From assembly GCA_017828975.1 (NCBI GenBank), contig JAGAJN010000003.1, positions 27,979 to 91,978 of the forward strand: 64,000 nucleotides of DNA. Reading direction: 5' to 3'. Below are positions 33,635 to 42,898 of this stretch, piece by piece; position 1 is the first letter of the stretch; each line of letters starts with the position of its first letter. The DNA comes from Oscillospiraceae bacterium. GTDB taxonomy: Bacteria; Bacillota; Clostridia; Oscillospirales; Ruminococcaceae. The notes beneath the pieces were generated by a model, which saw only the letters and a list, made by a program, of their open reading frames with translations, did no database searches and had not been told where the DNA came from. The position numbers were made by a program, and so were the translations under genes.

Positions 33635-34765
33635 GTGAAAGCGATATTCAGATATATACACCAATATTTCAAAAAGCTTGACAAACAGCTGATAATAGCC
33701 GTGCTGGCGGTTTCGGCGTTCGGCGTGGTGCTGCTTTATTCTATGAGCTGCGCCGATATTATTGATATTTCATATGTCAACACCCAGATAAAGGGAATTG
33801 TTCTGGGATTTGCTGCGGCGATGATATTGTCGTCGCTGGATTACCATATACTTGCAAAATTATGGTTTTTGTATGTCCCTGTATTACTTGGATTGGTTCT
33901 TCTGACCTTTACAAGCCTTGGCTATCAGCCACCGGGAACCGACGACAGAGCGTGGATAGACTTAGGTTTTACGACTCTTCAGCCGTCGGAATTCTTGAAG
34001 TTGGGGTTTATACTTTCTTTCGGATTTCACCTGTCAAAAGTTGAAGAAAATATGAACAGCGTCGTGAATGTCGGTCTGCTCTGCCTTCACGGAGTTATCC
34101 CCGTAGCCCTCATTGCAAAGCAGGGGGACGACGGTACAGCTATTGTATTTGTTTTCATGTTCGCCGCTATGCTTTTTGCTGCGGGAATATCCTGGAAATA
34201 TATCCTGGCTGCCGTTATCGCTGCACCTGCGCTCTGCTGGTACGCATGGAATTACCTAATGCAGGACCATCATCGGGCACGCTTTGAGGTGCTTTTTGCG
34301 GAAGACCCCGACCCGACCATATTCTATCATCAGAAGGTGGGGCTTATTGCCTTAGGCTCGGGACAGCTTTTCGGAAAAGGTCTGTTCGGCGGGGATTACA
34401 GCTATGTTCCCAAGGTACATAACGACTTCATTTTCTCATATGTCGGTCAGACCTGCGGATTTATCGGCTCAGTGGCGCTGGTTGCGGTGCTGACGTATAT
34501 CTGCCTGAAGATCGTTGCCGACAGCCGAATCGCAAAGGACTCCCTCGGCAGAAATATCTGCGTCGGCGTGTTCGGAATGATGTTTGCACACTGCCTGATG
34601 AATATCGGAATGGTCCTTGCTGTTATGCCCGTTATCGGCGTCCCGCTGCCGTTTATGAGTGCGGGCGGTACGGCGGTGCTGAGTATGTACATCGGTATCG
34701 GGCTGGTAATGAGCGTTTACTCCCATTCGGAAAAGAATTATAGAGTGTTCTATGACGCAAATTAA
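33635..34765 (+). CDS. RodA/FtsW/SpoVE-family glycan polymerase
   Basis: 376 residues with about ten membrane helices; GTG start after TAGGAGATC. SEDS proteins polymerise lipid II into glycan strands, partnered by a class b PBP. Diagnostic blocks: LLYSMSCADI, DRAWIDLGFTTLQPSEFLKL, VGLIALGSGQLFGKGLF, HNDFIFSYVGQTCGFIG and PVIGVPLPFMSAGGTAVLS. Whether it serves elongation, division or spore cortex cannot be settled, as no partner PBP is adjacent. Confidence 0.94.
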   Translation: MKAIFRYIHQYFKKLDKQLIIAVLAVSAFGVVLLYSMSCADIIDISYVNTQIKGIVLGFAAAMILSSLDYHILAKLWFLYVPVLLGLVLLTFTSLGYQPPGTDDRAWIDLGFTTLQPSEFLKLGFILSFGFHLSKVEENMNSVVNVGLLCLHGVIPVALIAKQGDDGTAIVFVFMFAAMLFAAGISWKYILAAVIAAPALCWYAWNYLMQDHHRARFEVLFAEDPDPTIFYHQKVGLIALGSGQLFGKGLFGGDYSYVPKVHNDFIFSYVGQTCGFIGSVALVAVLTYICLKIVADSRIAKDSLGRNICVGVFGMMFAHCLMNIGMVLAVMPVIGVPLPFMSAGGTAVLSMYIGIGLVMSVYSHSEKNYRVFYDAN

Positions 34766-34815
34766 TAGAAAAAAATGTTATTTCTATTTTATTTGTATAT
34801 ATTTTTATTATTTTT

Positions 34816-34900
34816 GAGATTTTACTTTAGTGGTGACCGAAAGCTTGCTGTTCTAGGGCGGCTTTTGTGCGGTCTGTTACTTTCTGCGAGGGGACCGGTC
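34816..34900 (+). repeat. Dispersed repeat R2, copy upstream of galK
   Basis: Aligns over about 85 bases with 40941-41024: GAGATTTTACTTTAGT, ACCGAAAG, then TGTTCTAGGGCGGCTTTTGT and a G-rich tail ending CGGTC. GACCG-AAAGC and GCTTTTGTG-CGGTC can pair in this copy. Confidence 0.75.
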
Positions 34901-34986
34901 AGGGACGCTACCCATGCCCGACCGCAGCTTTTTAGGTAAGGATACATCGAAAAATTGGGCGGAAGCCCTTAAAAAGGAGTATATAT

Positions 34987-36231
34987 ATGGCACAGTTAAA
35001 AGAAACCTTAAAAAGGCTTTACGGCGAAGAAGCTCTGGAGCAGCAGCTAAAGCGCTACGAGAACGCCGAAAGAGCGTTTGCGGAAACCTTCGGAGTGTCC
35101 GTTGAACCGATGATCTTCTCCGCCTCCGGAAGAACCGAGATAGGCGGAAATCATACCGACCATAACAGGGGAAAGGTGCTTGCTGCGGCAGTCGGTCTGG
35201 ACGTTATTGCGTATGTTATCCCCACAAGAGAGAACGTCATCACCGTTCAGTCTGAGGGATTTCCGAGAGATGATGTCAAGCTGGACGTGCTTGAGCCCGT
35301 TGAAGCCGAGCTGAACAGCTCCGCAGCGCTTATCAGGGGCGTTGCTGCGGGCTTTGTCAAGGAAGGACTGAAAATCGGAGGATTTGAGGCTTACACCACT
35401 TCAAACGTGCTGAAAGGCTCTGGAATTTCCTCCTCTGCGGCGTTTGAGGTGCTTATCGGAACTATACTTTCCCACCTTTACAATGACGGAAATGTGTCCG
35501 CTGTGAAGATCGCTCAGATCGCACAGTATGCGGAAAATCGGTTCTTCGGAAAGCCTTCGGGACTGCTGGACCAGATGGCGTCCTCGGTAGGCGGTTTCAT
35601 TACCATAGATTTCAAGGACACGGCTAATCCCGTTATCGAAAGCATCAGCTACGACTTTGCTTCTAGCGGATACAGCCTTTGCGTCGTTGATACAAAGGGA
35701 AATCACGCCGATCTTACCCCCGAATATGCCGCTATTCCTCAGGAAATGAAGGCAGTTGCCGAGTATTTCGGCAAGAAGGAGCTTCGTGATATTGACAAGG
35801 GACAGGTCATGGAGAATGCCGCAGATATTCGTGCCAAGCTGGGGGACAGAGCATTCCTGAGAGCAATGCACTTCTTCGATGAAAATGTCAGAGTTGAAAG
35901 GGAAGCGGCTGCTTTAAAAGCCGGAAATATCAATGAATTTTTCAAAAATGTGAACGAAAGCGGAAACAGCTCCTACAAGTATCTCCAGAACATATGTGCA
36001 CCGAAAAATCCCTCCGAGCAGGGACTTTCCGTGGGACTTTACGCTGCTGAAAATGTCCTTGAGGGCAGGGGAGCATGCAGAGTTCACGGCGGAGGCTTCG
36101 CGGGGACCATTCAAGCCTTCGTTCCTAATGACAAGTTAGATACCTTTACAGATACTATGGATAATCTTTTCGGAAAGGGCAGTTGTCACAAGCTCTATAT
36201 TCGTCCTTGTGGAGGAGTCAAAGTCAAGTAA
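34987..36231 (+). CDS. galK: Galactokinase
   Basis: 414 residues; AAAAAGGAG lies before the ATG. GalK phosphorylates galactose at C1. The N-terminal substrate signature is GRTEIGGNHTDHNRGKVLAA, the ATP loop GSGISSSAAFEVLIG, and the C-terminal motif GACRVHGGGFAGTIQAF, all GHMP-kinase features. With galE upstream it supports galactose use; galT is not in the window. The R2 repeat lies in its upstream region. Confidence 0.96.
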   Translation: MAQLKETLKRLYGEEALEQQLKRYENAERAFAETFGVSVEPMIFSASGRTEIGGNHTDHNRGKVLAAAVGLDVIAYVIPTRENVITVQSEGFPRDDVKLDVLEPVEAELNSSAALIRGVAAGFVKEGLKIGGFEAYTTSNVLKGSGISSSAAFEVLIGTILSHLYNDGNVSAVKIAQIAQYAENRFFGKPSGLLDQMASSVGGFITIDFKDTANPVIESISYDFASSGYSLCVVDTKGNHADLTPEYAAIPQEMKAVAEYFGKKELRDIDKGQVMENAADIRAKLGDRAFLRAMHFFDENVRVEREAAALKAGNINEFFKNVNESGNSSYKYLQNICAPKNPSEQGLSVGLYAAENVLEGRGACRVHGGGFAGTIQAFVPNDKLDTFTDTMDNLFGKGSCHKLYIRPCGGVKVK

Positions 36232-36273
36232 ATAGGCAGTTTACGCAACTCATTTATATATGAAAAAGAAAAA

Positions 36274-36324
36274 TCCTGTACGCTGTAAAGATAAATGCCT
36301 TTACAGCGTACAGGACAATTTTTT
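36274..36324 (+). terminator. Intrinsic terminator of galK
   Basis: A 17-bp stem (TCCTGTACGCTGTAAAG with its complement at 36299-36315) is followed by CAATTTTTT. Confidence 0.93.
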
Positions 36325-36571
36325 GTCGAAATAGGGAATTTACCGTTGGCTTCGGCAGAAAAAACGGCGTTTTTGTCGGCAATTTCTAATTATTTAGATT
36401 AGATTTTGCCGATTGTCCAAGCAGATTTATCAAATATGGCAGAGAAGAAAAGGCGTTGCCGATGATTCTGCTTCTAAGGACGCTTTTTCGGGTAGATCCC
36501 GCAGAATATCGGGAAAACTCGCTTCCTGAAAATAACAAAAACTAAGCAACAAAATTAATAAATTATGCAGT
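36325..36571. other. Intergenic stretch with weak hairpins
   Basis: Contains a TCGGCAA/TTGCCGA inverted repeat around CTAAT/ATTAG (about 36376-36415) and no ORF with a ribosome site. Its role is unclear. Confidence 0.35.
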
Positions 36572-37411
36572 TCATATTCTGCTTTTCCTTTCGTTGAACC
36601 ATTTCAGATAACGCAGCTCGTCCTCCAATTTTTCAACGTGTATATCCATGATGTGAGCATCTGCATAAACTGTGTCGATCATATCCGAATAACCTATATG
36701 TTGTATGTATATATGTTGTTTATATCTACATTTAGGCGTATATTCAAACATAAATCCCATATAGCGTTCGCCGTTGAGGGTAATATCCCTGATGGGCATG
36801 GGAGGCGCACTTCTGACATCGGAAATATTCGGCGGACGTTTGCCCATATAATCGAGAAGGACGCAGAATGTAGCTTCGCTGTTACCCAGTTCGGGCATAA
36901 TATTCGACAGCGGCTGAGCGGTTATTCGGGCTATCTTGACGGCAATATATATATCCTTGAACCATTCGCTGTCCTCGGCATTTACCAGCCTGCAGGACAG
37001 TATCTCGCCTTTTTGCCCCAGCGCTTTAGGGATATTCAGCTTTGGCGTGCGTATTTCGGGCATATAGTCGGACATCAGCTTTTCACGAAGCTGATAAACG
37101 CTGCTGCGCCGTCCCTCTGCGGTCGCCGAAAGTGGCTTTTCTCTGAAGGTGTGCTTTCTGTTGGCGCAGAGAACGGCGTTTCGCTTGGCGTCGTGGGTGA
37201 GCCTGCCGAAGTCGTACTGAACGGAAGCCAGCGCATACCAGAACTCAGCATCCTTTTCCGTCAGCTGCTCGTCCACCTTGAAATATTTTTTCAGTGCTTC
37301 GATAATGGTTCGGTCGTCCAGCCCCATGGCTGCCATTACTATGTATTCTTTTCTAAGCTCTTTCCCTATGGGCGTGGCGGTGATACCTTGATTCAGCGGG
37401 CGTTTTTTCAC
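36572..37411 (-). CDS. Uncharacterised basic soluble protein
   Basis: 279 residues from GTG 37411, preceded by AGAGGTG (a longer in-frame start at 37489 overlaps the tRNA terminator). Lys/Arg-rich, no membrane segment or signal. Blocks: GKELRKEYIVMAAMGLDDRT, FWYALASVQYDFGRLTHDAK, RLVNAEDSEWFKDIYIAVKI. The middle is helical and the end has short strands. No family recognised. It stands alone next to the tRNA-Gln pair, a site often used by integrating DNA. Confidence 0.6.
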   Translation of the reverse strand: MKKRPLNQGITATPIGKELRKEYIVMAAMGLDDRTIIEALKKYFKVDEQLTEKDAEFWYALASVQYDFGRLTHDAKRNAVLCANRKHTFREKPLSATAEGRRSSVYQLREKLMSDYMPEIRTPKLNIPKALGQKGEILSCRLVNAEDSEWFKDIYIAVKIARITAQPLSNIMPELGNSEATFCVLLDYMGKRPPNISDVRSAPPMPIRDITLNGERYMGFMFEYTPKCRYKQHIYIQHIGYSDMIDTVYADAHIMDIHVEKLEDELRYLKWFNERKSRI

Positions 37412-37474
37412 GGATAGGCACCTCTTTTGCATATGCTGGCTTCTCGGCGGGATATGCCGTTTCGGTTTAATAAA

Positions 37475-37506
37475 AAGAAAAACCCGCAAGAAACTTGCAG
37501 GTTTTT
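37475..37506 (-). terminator. Terminator of the tRNA-Gln pair
   Basis: On the minus strand, AACCTGCAAG and CTTGCGGGTT pair around TTT (one mismatch), followed by TTTC and further T. Confidence 0.8.
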
Positions 37507-37508
37507 AA

Positions 37509-37584
37509 TGGTTGGGGTGGAAGGATTTGAACCCTCGGAATGGATGAGTCAGAGTCATCTGCCTTACCACTTGGCGACACCCCA
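37509..37584 (-). tRNA. tRNA-Gln (anticodon CTG)
   Basis: On the minus strand: acceptor TGGGGTG/CACCCCA, anticodon stem GATGA/TCATC with loop CTCTGAC (anticodon CTG), T arm with GGGTTCAAATCC, CCA encoded. It lies 4 bases after the TTG isoacceptor. Confidence 0.95.
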
Positions 37585-37588
37585 ATAT

Positions 37589-37664
37589 TGGTTGGGATAG
37601 ATGGATTCGAACCATCGGAATGACGGAGTCAAAGTCCGCTGCCTTACCGCTTGGCTATACCCCA
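37589..37664 (-). tRNA. tRNA-Gln (anticodon TTG)
   Basis: On the minus strand: acceptor TGGGGTA/TATCCCA, anticodon stem GCGGA/TCCGT with loop CTTTGAC (anticodon TTG), T arm GGTTCGAATCC, CCA encoded. It is the first gene of the two-tRNA transcript. Confidence 0.95.
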
Positions 37665-37729
37665 GTATTCAAGAGAGCCATCGGTGAGGTTTTCATCGGG
37701 GATTGTGTCCTCTCCCTGACGACTTTATT

Positions 37730-37758
37730 ATTATATCACAGTTAAACCCAAAATGCAA
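37730..37758 (-). promoter_or_regulatory. Promoter of the tRNA-Gln pair
   Basis: On the minus strand, TTGCAT (37753-37758), 17 bases, TATAAT (37730-37735). Confidence 0.8.
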
Positions 37759-37913
37759 GTGTTTTTTTGGAATTTCAGCATATTTGTATAATTGCACAAT
37801 ATTCACCACTATAAATATCTGTAAATAGGCAAATATCAATAATTACTTACTCAAAATCGAACAAAACGTGCCTTTCTCCATTTACGGCGAAAGGCACATT
37901 GCAAAATATGGCA

Positions 37914-40739
37914 TCATTTCAAAAGTTTTTTCAAATACTGTCCCGTGTAAGATTCATCGCAGGCAGCGATCTCCTCGGGAGTGCCGCATTTTAGGATAGT
38001 ACCGCCCTTGTTTCCGCCCTCGGGACCTAAGTCTATGACGTAATCGGACACCTTTATCACGTCAAGATTGTGCTCGATGACCAGAACGGTATTTCCCGTA
38101 TCCGTCAGCGCCTGAAGCACCTCAATAAGCTTCTGAACGTCGTAGGAATGAAGTCCCGTGGTAGGCTCGTCCAGAATGTAGATGGTCCTGCCTGTTGCAC
38201 GTTTGGACAGTTCGGTAGCCAGCTTGACACGCTGTGCCTCGCCGCCCGAAAGGGTAGTTGCGGGCTGACCGAGCTTGATATATCCAAGCCCGACATCACG
38301 CAGAGCAATAAGCTTCCTTGCGATTTTCGGGATATTCGAGAAAAACTCCACGCCCTCGTCAACGGTCATCTCCAGAACGTCGTGAATGCTCTTGCCCTTG
38401 TACTTGACCTCCAGAGTTTCTCTGTTATACCGTTTGCCCTTGCAGACTTCGCAGGGAACGTAAATATCGGGCAGGAAGTGCATCTCGATCTTGATGATAC
38501 CGTCACCCTCACAGGCTTCGCAGCGGCCGCCCTTGGTATTGAAGGAAAATCTTCCCGAGGTGTAGCCCTTCATTTTTGCATCGTTTGTCTGGGCGAAAAG
38601 GTCACGAATATCATTGAAAACGCCCGTATATGTGGCGGGATTTGAACGGGGAGTCCTGCCGATGGGAGACTGATCAATGGCAATTACCTTGTCAAGATTT
38701 TCCAGACCCTCCATGCTTTCAAACTTACCTGGACGTGTCTTGGCACGGTTGAGCCGTCCGGCCAGATTTTTGTAGATTATCTCATTTACCAGAGAAGATT
38801 TTCCCGACCCGGAAACGCCTGTAACACAGGTAAATGTTCCCAGCGGAACAGAAACGTCAACATTTTTGAGATTGTTTTCGCAAGCACCCTTGACAGTGAG
38901 GAAATTACCGTTTCCGGGACGCCTTTTATCGGGAACGGCTATCCTTCGCTTGCCGCTGAGGAACTGTCCTGTAATAGACTTTTCACATTTGAGGATTTCA
39001 TCGTAGGTTCCCGAGAATATTACCTCACCGCCGTGAACGCCCGCATATGGACCGATGTCCACGATATAATCGGCGGCACGCATAGTGTCCTCGTCATGCT
39101 CAACAACGATAAGGGTGTTTCCCAAATCACGGAGCCGCTTCAAAGTGCCGATAAGCTTGTCGTTGTCCCGCTGATGCAGACCGATACTTGGCTCATCAAG
39201 GATATACAGCACGCCCACCAGCGACGAACCGATCTGCGTCGCAAGGCGTATTCTCTGGCTTTCACCGCCCGAAAGGGTAGATGCCGCCCGTGAAAGCGTC
39301 AGATATTCCAGACCAACGCTGGAAAGAAAACCCAATCTCGACTTTATCTCCTTGATAATTCTCTCGGCAATGAAAGCGTCACGCTCCGAAAGTTCAAGCT
39401 TATCAAAGAAATCAAGACATTCCGATACGGATTTTCGGCAAAGCTCGCTGATATTGATACCGCCGACGGTTACCGAAAGGCTCTCTTTTTTCAGCCTGTC
39501 ACCGTGACATTCGGGACAGTCCTCGTCGCTCATACACTCTCTTATCTCGTCCTTTGACCACTCGCTGTTTGACTCACGGTAGCGGCGCTCCAAATTGTTG
39601 ATAATGCCTTCAAATTCGGCGTTGTAAACGCTGCTGCCGAATTCTGTCTGACGGTGCAGACGCAGCTTCTGACCCTTTGTGCCGTACAGGAAAACGTCCA
39701 CAACGTCCTTGGGAAGGTCCTTGACGGGAGTATCCAACGAAATTCCGTAGAATTGTCCGATACCCTTGTAATACATCATTGCGATGGATTTGTCGTCCAA
39801 AGAGTTCCAGCCGCTTGCCTTGATAGCGCCCTGACGGATAGAAAGCTCCTTGTTGGGGATAATGAGGTCGGGGTCGATCTTCGAGAAAACGCCCAGACCC
39901 GTACATTTTTCGCAGGCACCAAAGGGGTTGTTGAAGGAAAACATTCTCGGTGTCAGCTCGTCGATGGAAATGTTATGCTCGGGGCAGGCGTAGCTCTGAG
40001 AAAACAGCATTTCCTCGCCGTCGATAACGTCAACGATAAGCAGTCCGCCCGACACAGATGACGCAGTTTCGATGCTGTCGGTCAGTCGGGAGGTGATCTC
40101 GGGCTTGATAACAAGCCTGTCCACCACTATTTCAATATTGTGCTTTTTGTTCTTTTCCAGCTTTATTTCTTCCGAAAGGTCGTAAATAATGCCGTCGCAG
40201 CGCACTCTTACAAAGCCCGAACGCTTGGCTGATTCCAGCTCTTTGACGTGTTCACCCTTGCGTCCTCGGATAACGGGGGCAAGCAGCTGAATTTTCGTAC
40301 CTTCGGGCAGCTTCAGCACCTTGTCAACTATCTGGTCAACGGTCTGCTGGCGTATCTCTCTGCCGCAGACAGGGCAGTGGGGTATACCTATTCTCGCATA
40401 AAGCAGACGGAGGTAGTCGTATATCTCGGTGACAGTTCCCACGGTGGAACGGGGGTTTTTCGAGGTGGTTTTCTGGTCGATGGAAATAGCGGGGGAAAGC
40501 CCCTCAATGCTGTCAACATCGGGCTTTTCCATCTGTCCGAGAAACATTCTCGCATAGGAAGAAAGGCTCTCCATATATCTGCGCTGACCGTCCGCATAAA
40601 TGGTATCGAACGCCATGGAAGATTTTCCCGAGCCGGAAAGCCCCGTCATAACGATAAGCTTGTCCCTCGGCAGCTCCAGATCTACGTTTTTCAGGTTATG
40701 CTCTCTAGCACCCTTTATGATGATTTTATCCTTTGCCAT
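37914..40739 (-). CDS. uvrA: Excinuclease ABC subunit A
   Basis: 941 residues, the usual UvrA length. UvrA dimerises and loads UvrB on damaged DNA. Two ABC ATPase modules: Walker [13 protein letters not shown] (N) and [12 protein letters not shown] (C), signatures [12 protein letters not shown] and [12 protein letters not shown], and zinc-binding CPVC / CEACEGDG...[15 protein letters not shown] precedes the ATG. No uvrB is adjacent. A LexA-like site overlaps the promoter region. Confidence 0.98.
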   Translation of the reverse strand: MAKDKIIIKGAREHNLKNVDLELPRDKLIVMTGLSGSGKSSMAFDTIYADGQRRYMESLSSYARMFLGQMEKPDVDSIEGLSPAISIDQKTTSKNPRSTVGTVTEIYDYLRLLYARIGIPHCPVCGREIRQQTVDQIVDKVLKLPEGTKIQLLAPVIRGRKGEHVKELESAKRSGFVRVRCDGIIYDLSEEIKLEKNKKHNIEIVVDRLVIKPEITSRLTDSIETASSVSGGLLIVDVIDGEEMLFSQSYACPEHNISIDELTPRMFSFNNPFGACEKCTGLGVFSKIDPDLIIPNKELSIRQGAIKASGWNSLDDKSIAMMYYKGIGQFYGISLDTPVKDLPKDVVDVFLYGTKGQKLRLHRQTEFGSSVYNAEFEGIINNLERRYRESNSEWSKDEIRECMSDEDCPECHGDRLKKESLSVTVGGINISELCRKSVSECLDFFDKLELSERDAFIAERIIKEIKSRLGFLSSVGLEYLTLSRAASTLSGGESQRIRLATQIGSSLVGVLYILDEPSIGLHQRDNDKLIGTLKRLRDLGNTLIVVEHDEDTMRAADYIVDIGPYAGVHGGEVIFSGTYDEILKCEKSITGQFLSGKRRIAVPDKRRPGNGNFLTVKGACENNLKNVDVSVPLGTFTCVTGVSGSGKSSLVNEIIYKNLAGRLNRAKTRPGKFESMEGLENLDKVIAIDQSPIGRTPRSNPATYTGVFNDIRDLFAQTNDAKMKGYTSGRFSFNTKGGRCEACEGDGIIKIEMHFLPDIYVPCEVCKGKRYNRETLEVKYKGKSIHDVLEMTVDEGVEFFSNIPKIARKLIALRDVGLGYIKLGQPATTLSGGEAQRVKLATELSKRATGRTIYILDEPTTGLHSYDVQKLIEVLQALTDTGNTVLVIEHNLDVIKVSDYVIDLGPEGGNKGGTILKCGTPEEIAACDESYTGQYLKKLLK

Positions 40740-40770
40740 AGCTAACTCCTTAATTTGTAAACGTTAGTTT

Positions 40771-40813
40771 CGCACTTTTGTTCTATTATACTACTAATTA
40801 TTTTAATTGTCAA
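40771..40813 (-). promoter_or_regulatory. uvrA promoter with LexA-like SOS box
   Basis: On the minus strand TTGACA (40808-40813), 17 bases, TATAAT (40785-40790) is a perfect promoter. Directly after the -10 box is AGAACAAAAGTGCG (40771-40784), which matches 8 of 10 fixed bases of the Firmicute LexA box CGAAC-N4-GTTCG. The site would block early transcription until DNA damage. Confidence 0.65.
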
Positions 40814-40906
40814 GAATCCAAATGATAAGGTTTTATATTTGTATATTTTGTATATCAACAGATATATCTGGATATATCTCTCTTTGGATATTTTGCATAT
40901 CAAACA

Positions 40907-40938
40907 AAAGACCGCCGTTTATAGGCAGTCTTTATTTT
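40907..40938. terminator. Bidirectional hairpin
   Basis: AAAGACCGCC pairs with GGCAGTCTTT (one mismatch); T-rich tracts lie on both sides. It may end the minus-strand RING-like gene's transcript before uvrA's promoter. Confidence 0.65.
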
Positions 40939-40940
40939 GG

Positions 40941-41024
40941 GAGATTTTACTTTAGTTTAAACCGAAAGTGTGTTGTTCTAGGGCGGCTTTTGTGTTAGTC
41001 AAAGCTTTGTGCGGGGGGCGGTCG
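40941..41024 (+). repeat. Dispersed repeat R2, second copy
   Basis: Same blocks as 34816-34900 in the same orientation, followed by GCTCAACAC. This copy does not lead into a plus-strand gene; it lies between the uvrA promoter and the 3' end of the RING-like gene. Confidence 0.75.
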
Positions 41025-41069
41025 CTCAACACTTTTCCGTCCTTACCCGGCTTTGCGGGCCGCTGCACC

Positions 41070-42068
41070 TTACAAATTCAGTGAGCCGATATAAAATTCC
41101 AGCGCAAAAAATGTAAATACATAGAAAATGATAACAAGTGACAATGCCAGCACCGAGGTCCCGCCCTTTGCTGCCAAGGTTGCCCGAAGCTCGTAGGGAT
41201 GGGTTTTCTTCCGTATTTTCGGGACGGTTTTCAGCACCTTTCGGTAGTACAGCCAGTTAGCGAAGCCGCTTGTTCCCAGCATAAAGGCGTAGGTCAGAAT
41301 GCTGAACATTATGGAAAGTATCTGAAATGCCATACTGTGTATATCGAAGTGAGATGCGATATCCGAGATGAAACCGAAATTATACCGCGCATCTGCACCT
41401 ATCCGTATCAGATTTGGAAATGCGAGGAAAAGTCTGGTGATTATGCAGAGAATGGAAGCAAGTATCATCTTGCGGTTGGCAAAATACAGCTCGGGAGCGA
41501 GAAGCGCAGACAGATTCATACTGAATTTCGTTCCCGTCAGCTTGAAACGTTTGAACAGCGGCAGATAGTAGTGAGTGTTTTTGCCGATATAGTCCGCTAT
41601 TTCGCAGACACGTGTATCTCCGTAGGGTTCGTTGGGATCGTATCCGCAGAGGGGGTCGGAGTAGTTTATGAGAAATGCCGCAAAGTCCTCGGGGGACATG
41701 CTGTTTGCATTTTTCATAGTTTCCTCGGGTGTCATTCCGGGACGGGAATAGCTTTCGTCATGCACCTGAGATGCAATTGCGAGAGCCTGACCGCATCTCT
41801 GACAAAACGGCGTGCCTGCGGGATTTTCCAGACCGCATACGGGGCAGACAAGCTTGCCGTCGGGGGCAGACTTTGGTTTCTCGTCGGGGGCAGCATCGGA
41901 TCTCCAGTCGCCGCCGCTTTTGTGGAGCTCGTGATTTATACAGCTGCCTTCCTTTTCGTAGCAGCTGCGGTGATAGGGCGTTCCGCATTCGGGGCAGACA
42001 ACAATGTCGTCATCTTCCGTAAAGCGTTTGCCGCAGGATATACAGGTTGAACCTTTATAGTCAGGCAT
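41070..42068 (-). CDS. RING-like zinc-finger membrane protein
   Basis: 332 residues; GAAAGGACTG before the ATG. An N-terminal RING-like cluster (CISCGKRFTEDDDIVVCPEC, GTPYHRSCYEKEGSC) is followed by a zinc ribbon (CPVCGLENPAGTPFCQRCG), a linker, a domain ending in FKLTGTKFSMNLSALLAPE and about three membrane helices with the DUF2628-like FWYRKVLK-type region (NWLYYRKVLKTVPKI). Such prokaryotic RING proteins are known in Firmicutes; a ubiquitin-ligase role is not shown. Single gene with its own promoter. Confidence 0.82.
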   Translation of the reverse strand: MPDYKGSTCISCGKRFTEDDDIVVCPECGTPYHRSCYEKEGSCINHELHKSGGDWRSDAAPDEKPKSAPDGKLVCPVCGLENPAGTPFCQRCGQALAIASQVHDESYSRPGMTPEETMKNANSMSPEDFAAFLINYSDPLCGYDPNEPYGDTRVCEIADYIGKNTHYYLPLFKRFKLTGTKFSMNLSALLAPELYFANRKMILASILCIITRLFLAFPNLIRIGADARYNFGFISDIASHFDIHSMAFQILSIMFSILTYAFMLGTSGFANWLYYRKVLKTVPKIRKKTHPYELRATLAAKGGTSVLALSLVIIFYVFTFFALEFYIGSLNL

Positions 42069-42101
42069 TTATTGACAGTCCTTTCGATAGCAATATTTAA
42101 T

Positions 42102-42130
42102 AGTATATCATAAATTTTCCGAATAATCAA
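42102..42130 (-). promoter_or_regulatory. Sigma-A promoter of the RING-like gene
   Basis: On the minus strand, TTGATT (42125-42130), 17 bases, TATACT (42102-42107). Confidence 0.75.
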
Positions 42131-42142
42131 TAGTACATTGTC

Positions 42143-42170
42143 TTGCAAAAAATCGGGAATTGTGTATAAT
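42143..42170 (+). promoter_or_regulatory. Promoter upstream of the sigma-factor operon
   Basis: TTGCAA (42143-42148), 16 bases, TATAAT (42165-42170). The leader of about 180 bases contains TGAACATTTC (about 42211), which could be part of an ECF-type autoregulated promoter. Confidence 0.65.
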
Positions 42171-42355
42171 AATAGTATAGCAGACGATTGTGTTAATTTG
42201 CTGAAATTGCTCTGAACATTTCACGAAACGATATACATATAAAATTCATATAACATCTTATAAAAGTTAATTAAAATCTGCCATAAACCCCTTTGTCGGG
42301 AAACGTATATATTATGAAAACCGACAGACGGGTTGGCGAAAGCGAGGTGAACGGG

Positions 42356-42898
42356 TTGACCGAGAAGCAGTTTGATAATGCCGTCCGGCGAATACTTGAC
42401 GGCGACAGGTCGGGGCTTCGGGATATTTACGAGGAATATGGCAAGATTATATTCGGCACGGTAATGTCGGTGGTAAAGTCACCGCACGATGCCGAGGATA
42501 TTACTTCCGATTTCTTCATCAGGCTATGGTCTATTGCAGATACATATGTGGGCGGAAACGGTCACAGGCGATGGCTGGCGGCAATTGCACGGAATATGGC
42601 GATAGATCATCTCAGGCGTAAAAAACGTGAAACCGTTGCCGATGAGGACGGCTGCTTTGAAGAAACACCGTCTGACGAACATCTGGAGGACAGCGTGACC
42701 GACAGGCTCACCGTTACAGCGGCGGTTGACACTCTGGAGGAAACGGAGCGGGAGATAATCAATCTGAAATTTATCTCCCAGCTGACATTCTCCGAAATAT
42801 CGAAAATACTGAAAAAGCCTTTGGGTACGGTGACCTGGAAATACCGAAAGGCTCTGGAAAAGCTAAGGAGGTGCATACCCGATGAAAAGCTCGTTTGA
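42356..42898 (+). CDS. ECF-type RNA polymerase sigma factor
   Basis: About 180 residues. TTG at 42356 is preferred because GAGGTGA sits 5 bases before it and it starts at the usual LTEKQFDNAV; an in-frame ATG at 42314 has a poor site. Region 2 (YEEYGKIIFGTVMSVVKSPH, DAEDITSDFFIRLW, ARNMAIDHLRRKKRE) and region 4 (LEETEREIINLKFISQLTFS, EISKILKKPLGTVTWKYRKA) are complete. It overlaps the anti-sigma-like gene by 17 bases, a typical sigma/anti-sigma arrangement. Confidence 0.94.
   Translation: MTEKQFDNAVRRILDGDRSGLRDIYEEYGKIIFGTVMSVVKSPHDAEDITSDFFIRLWSIADTYVGGNGHRRWLAAIARNMAIDHLRRKKRETVADEDGCFEETPSDEHLEDSVTDRLTVTAAVDTLEETEREIINLKFISQLTFSEISKILKKPLGTVTWKYRKALEKLRRCIPDEKLV

Noticed and set aside
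32822-33664. Long open frame on the minus strand (280 codons)
   Set aside because: Antisense to the SGNH hydrolase with its signal peptide and catalytic blocks.
42314-42355. ATG at 42314 as the sigma-factor start
   Set aside because: No good ribosome site; the TTG at 42356 has GAGGTGA and begins at the usual family start. The upstream start is not excluded.
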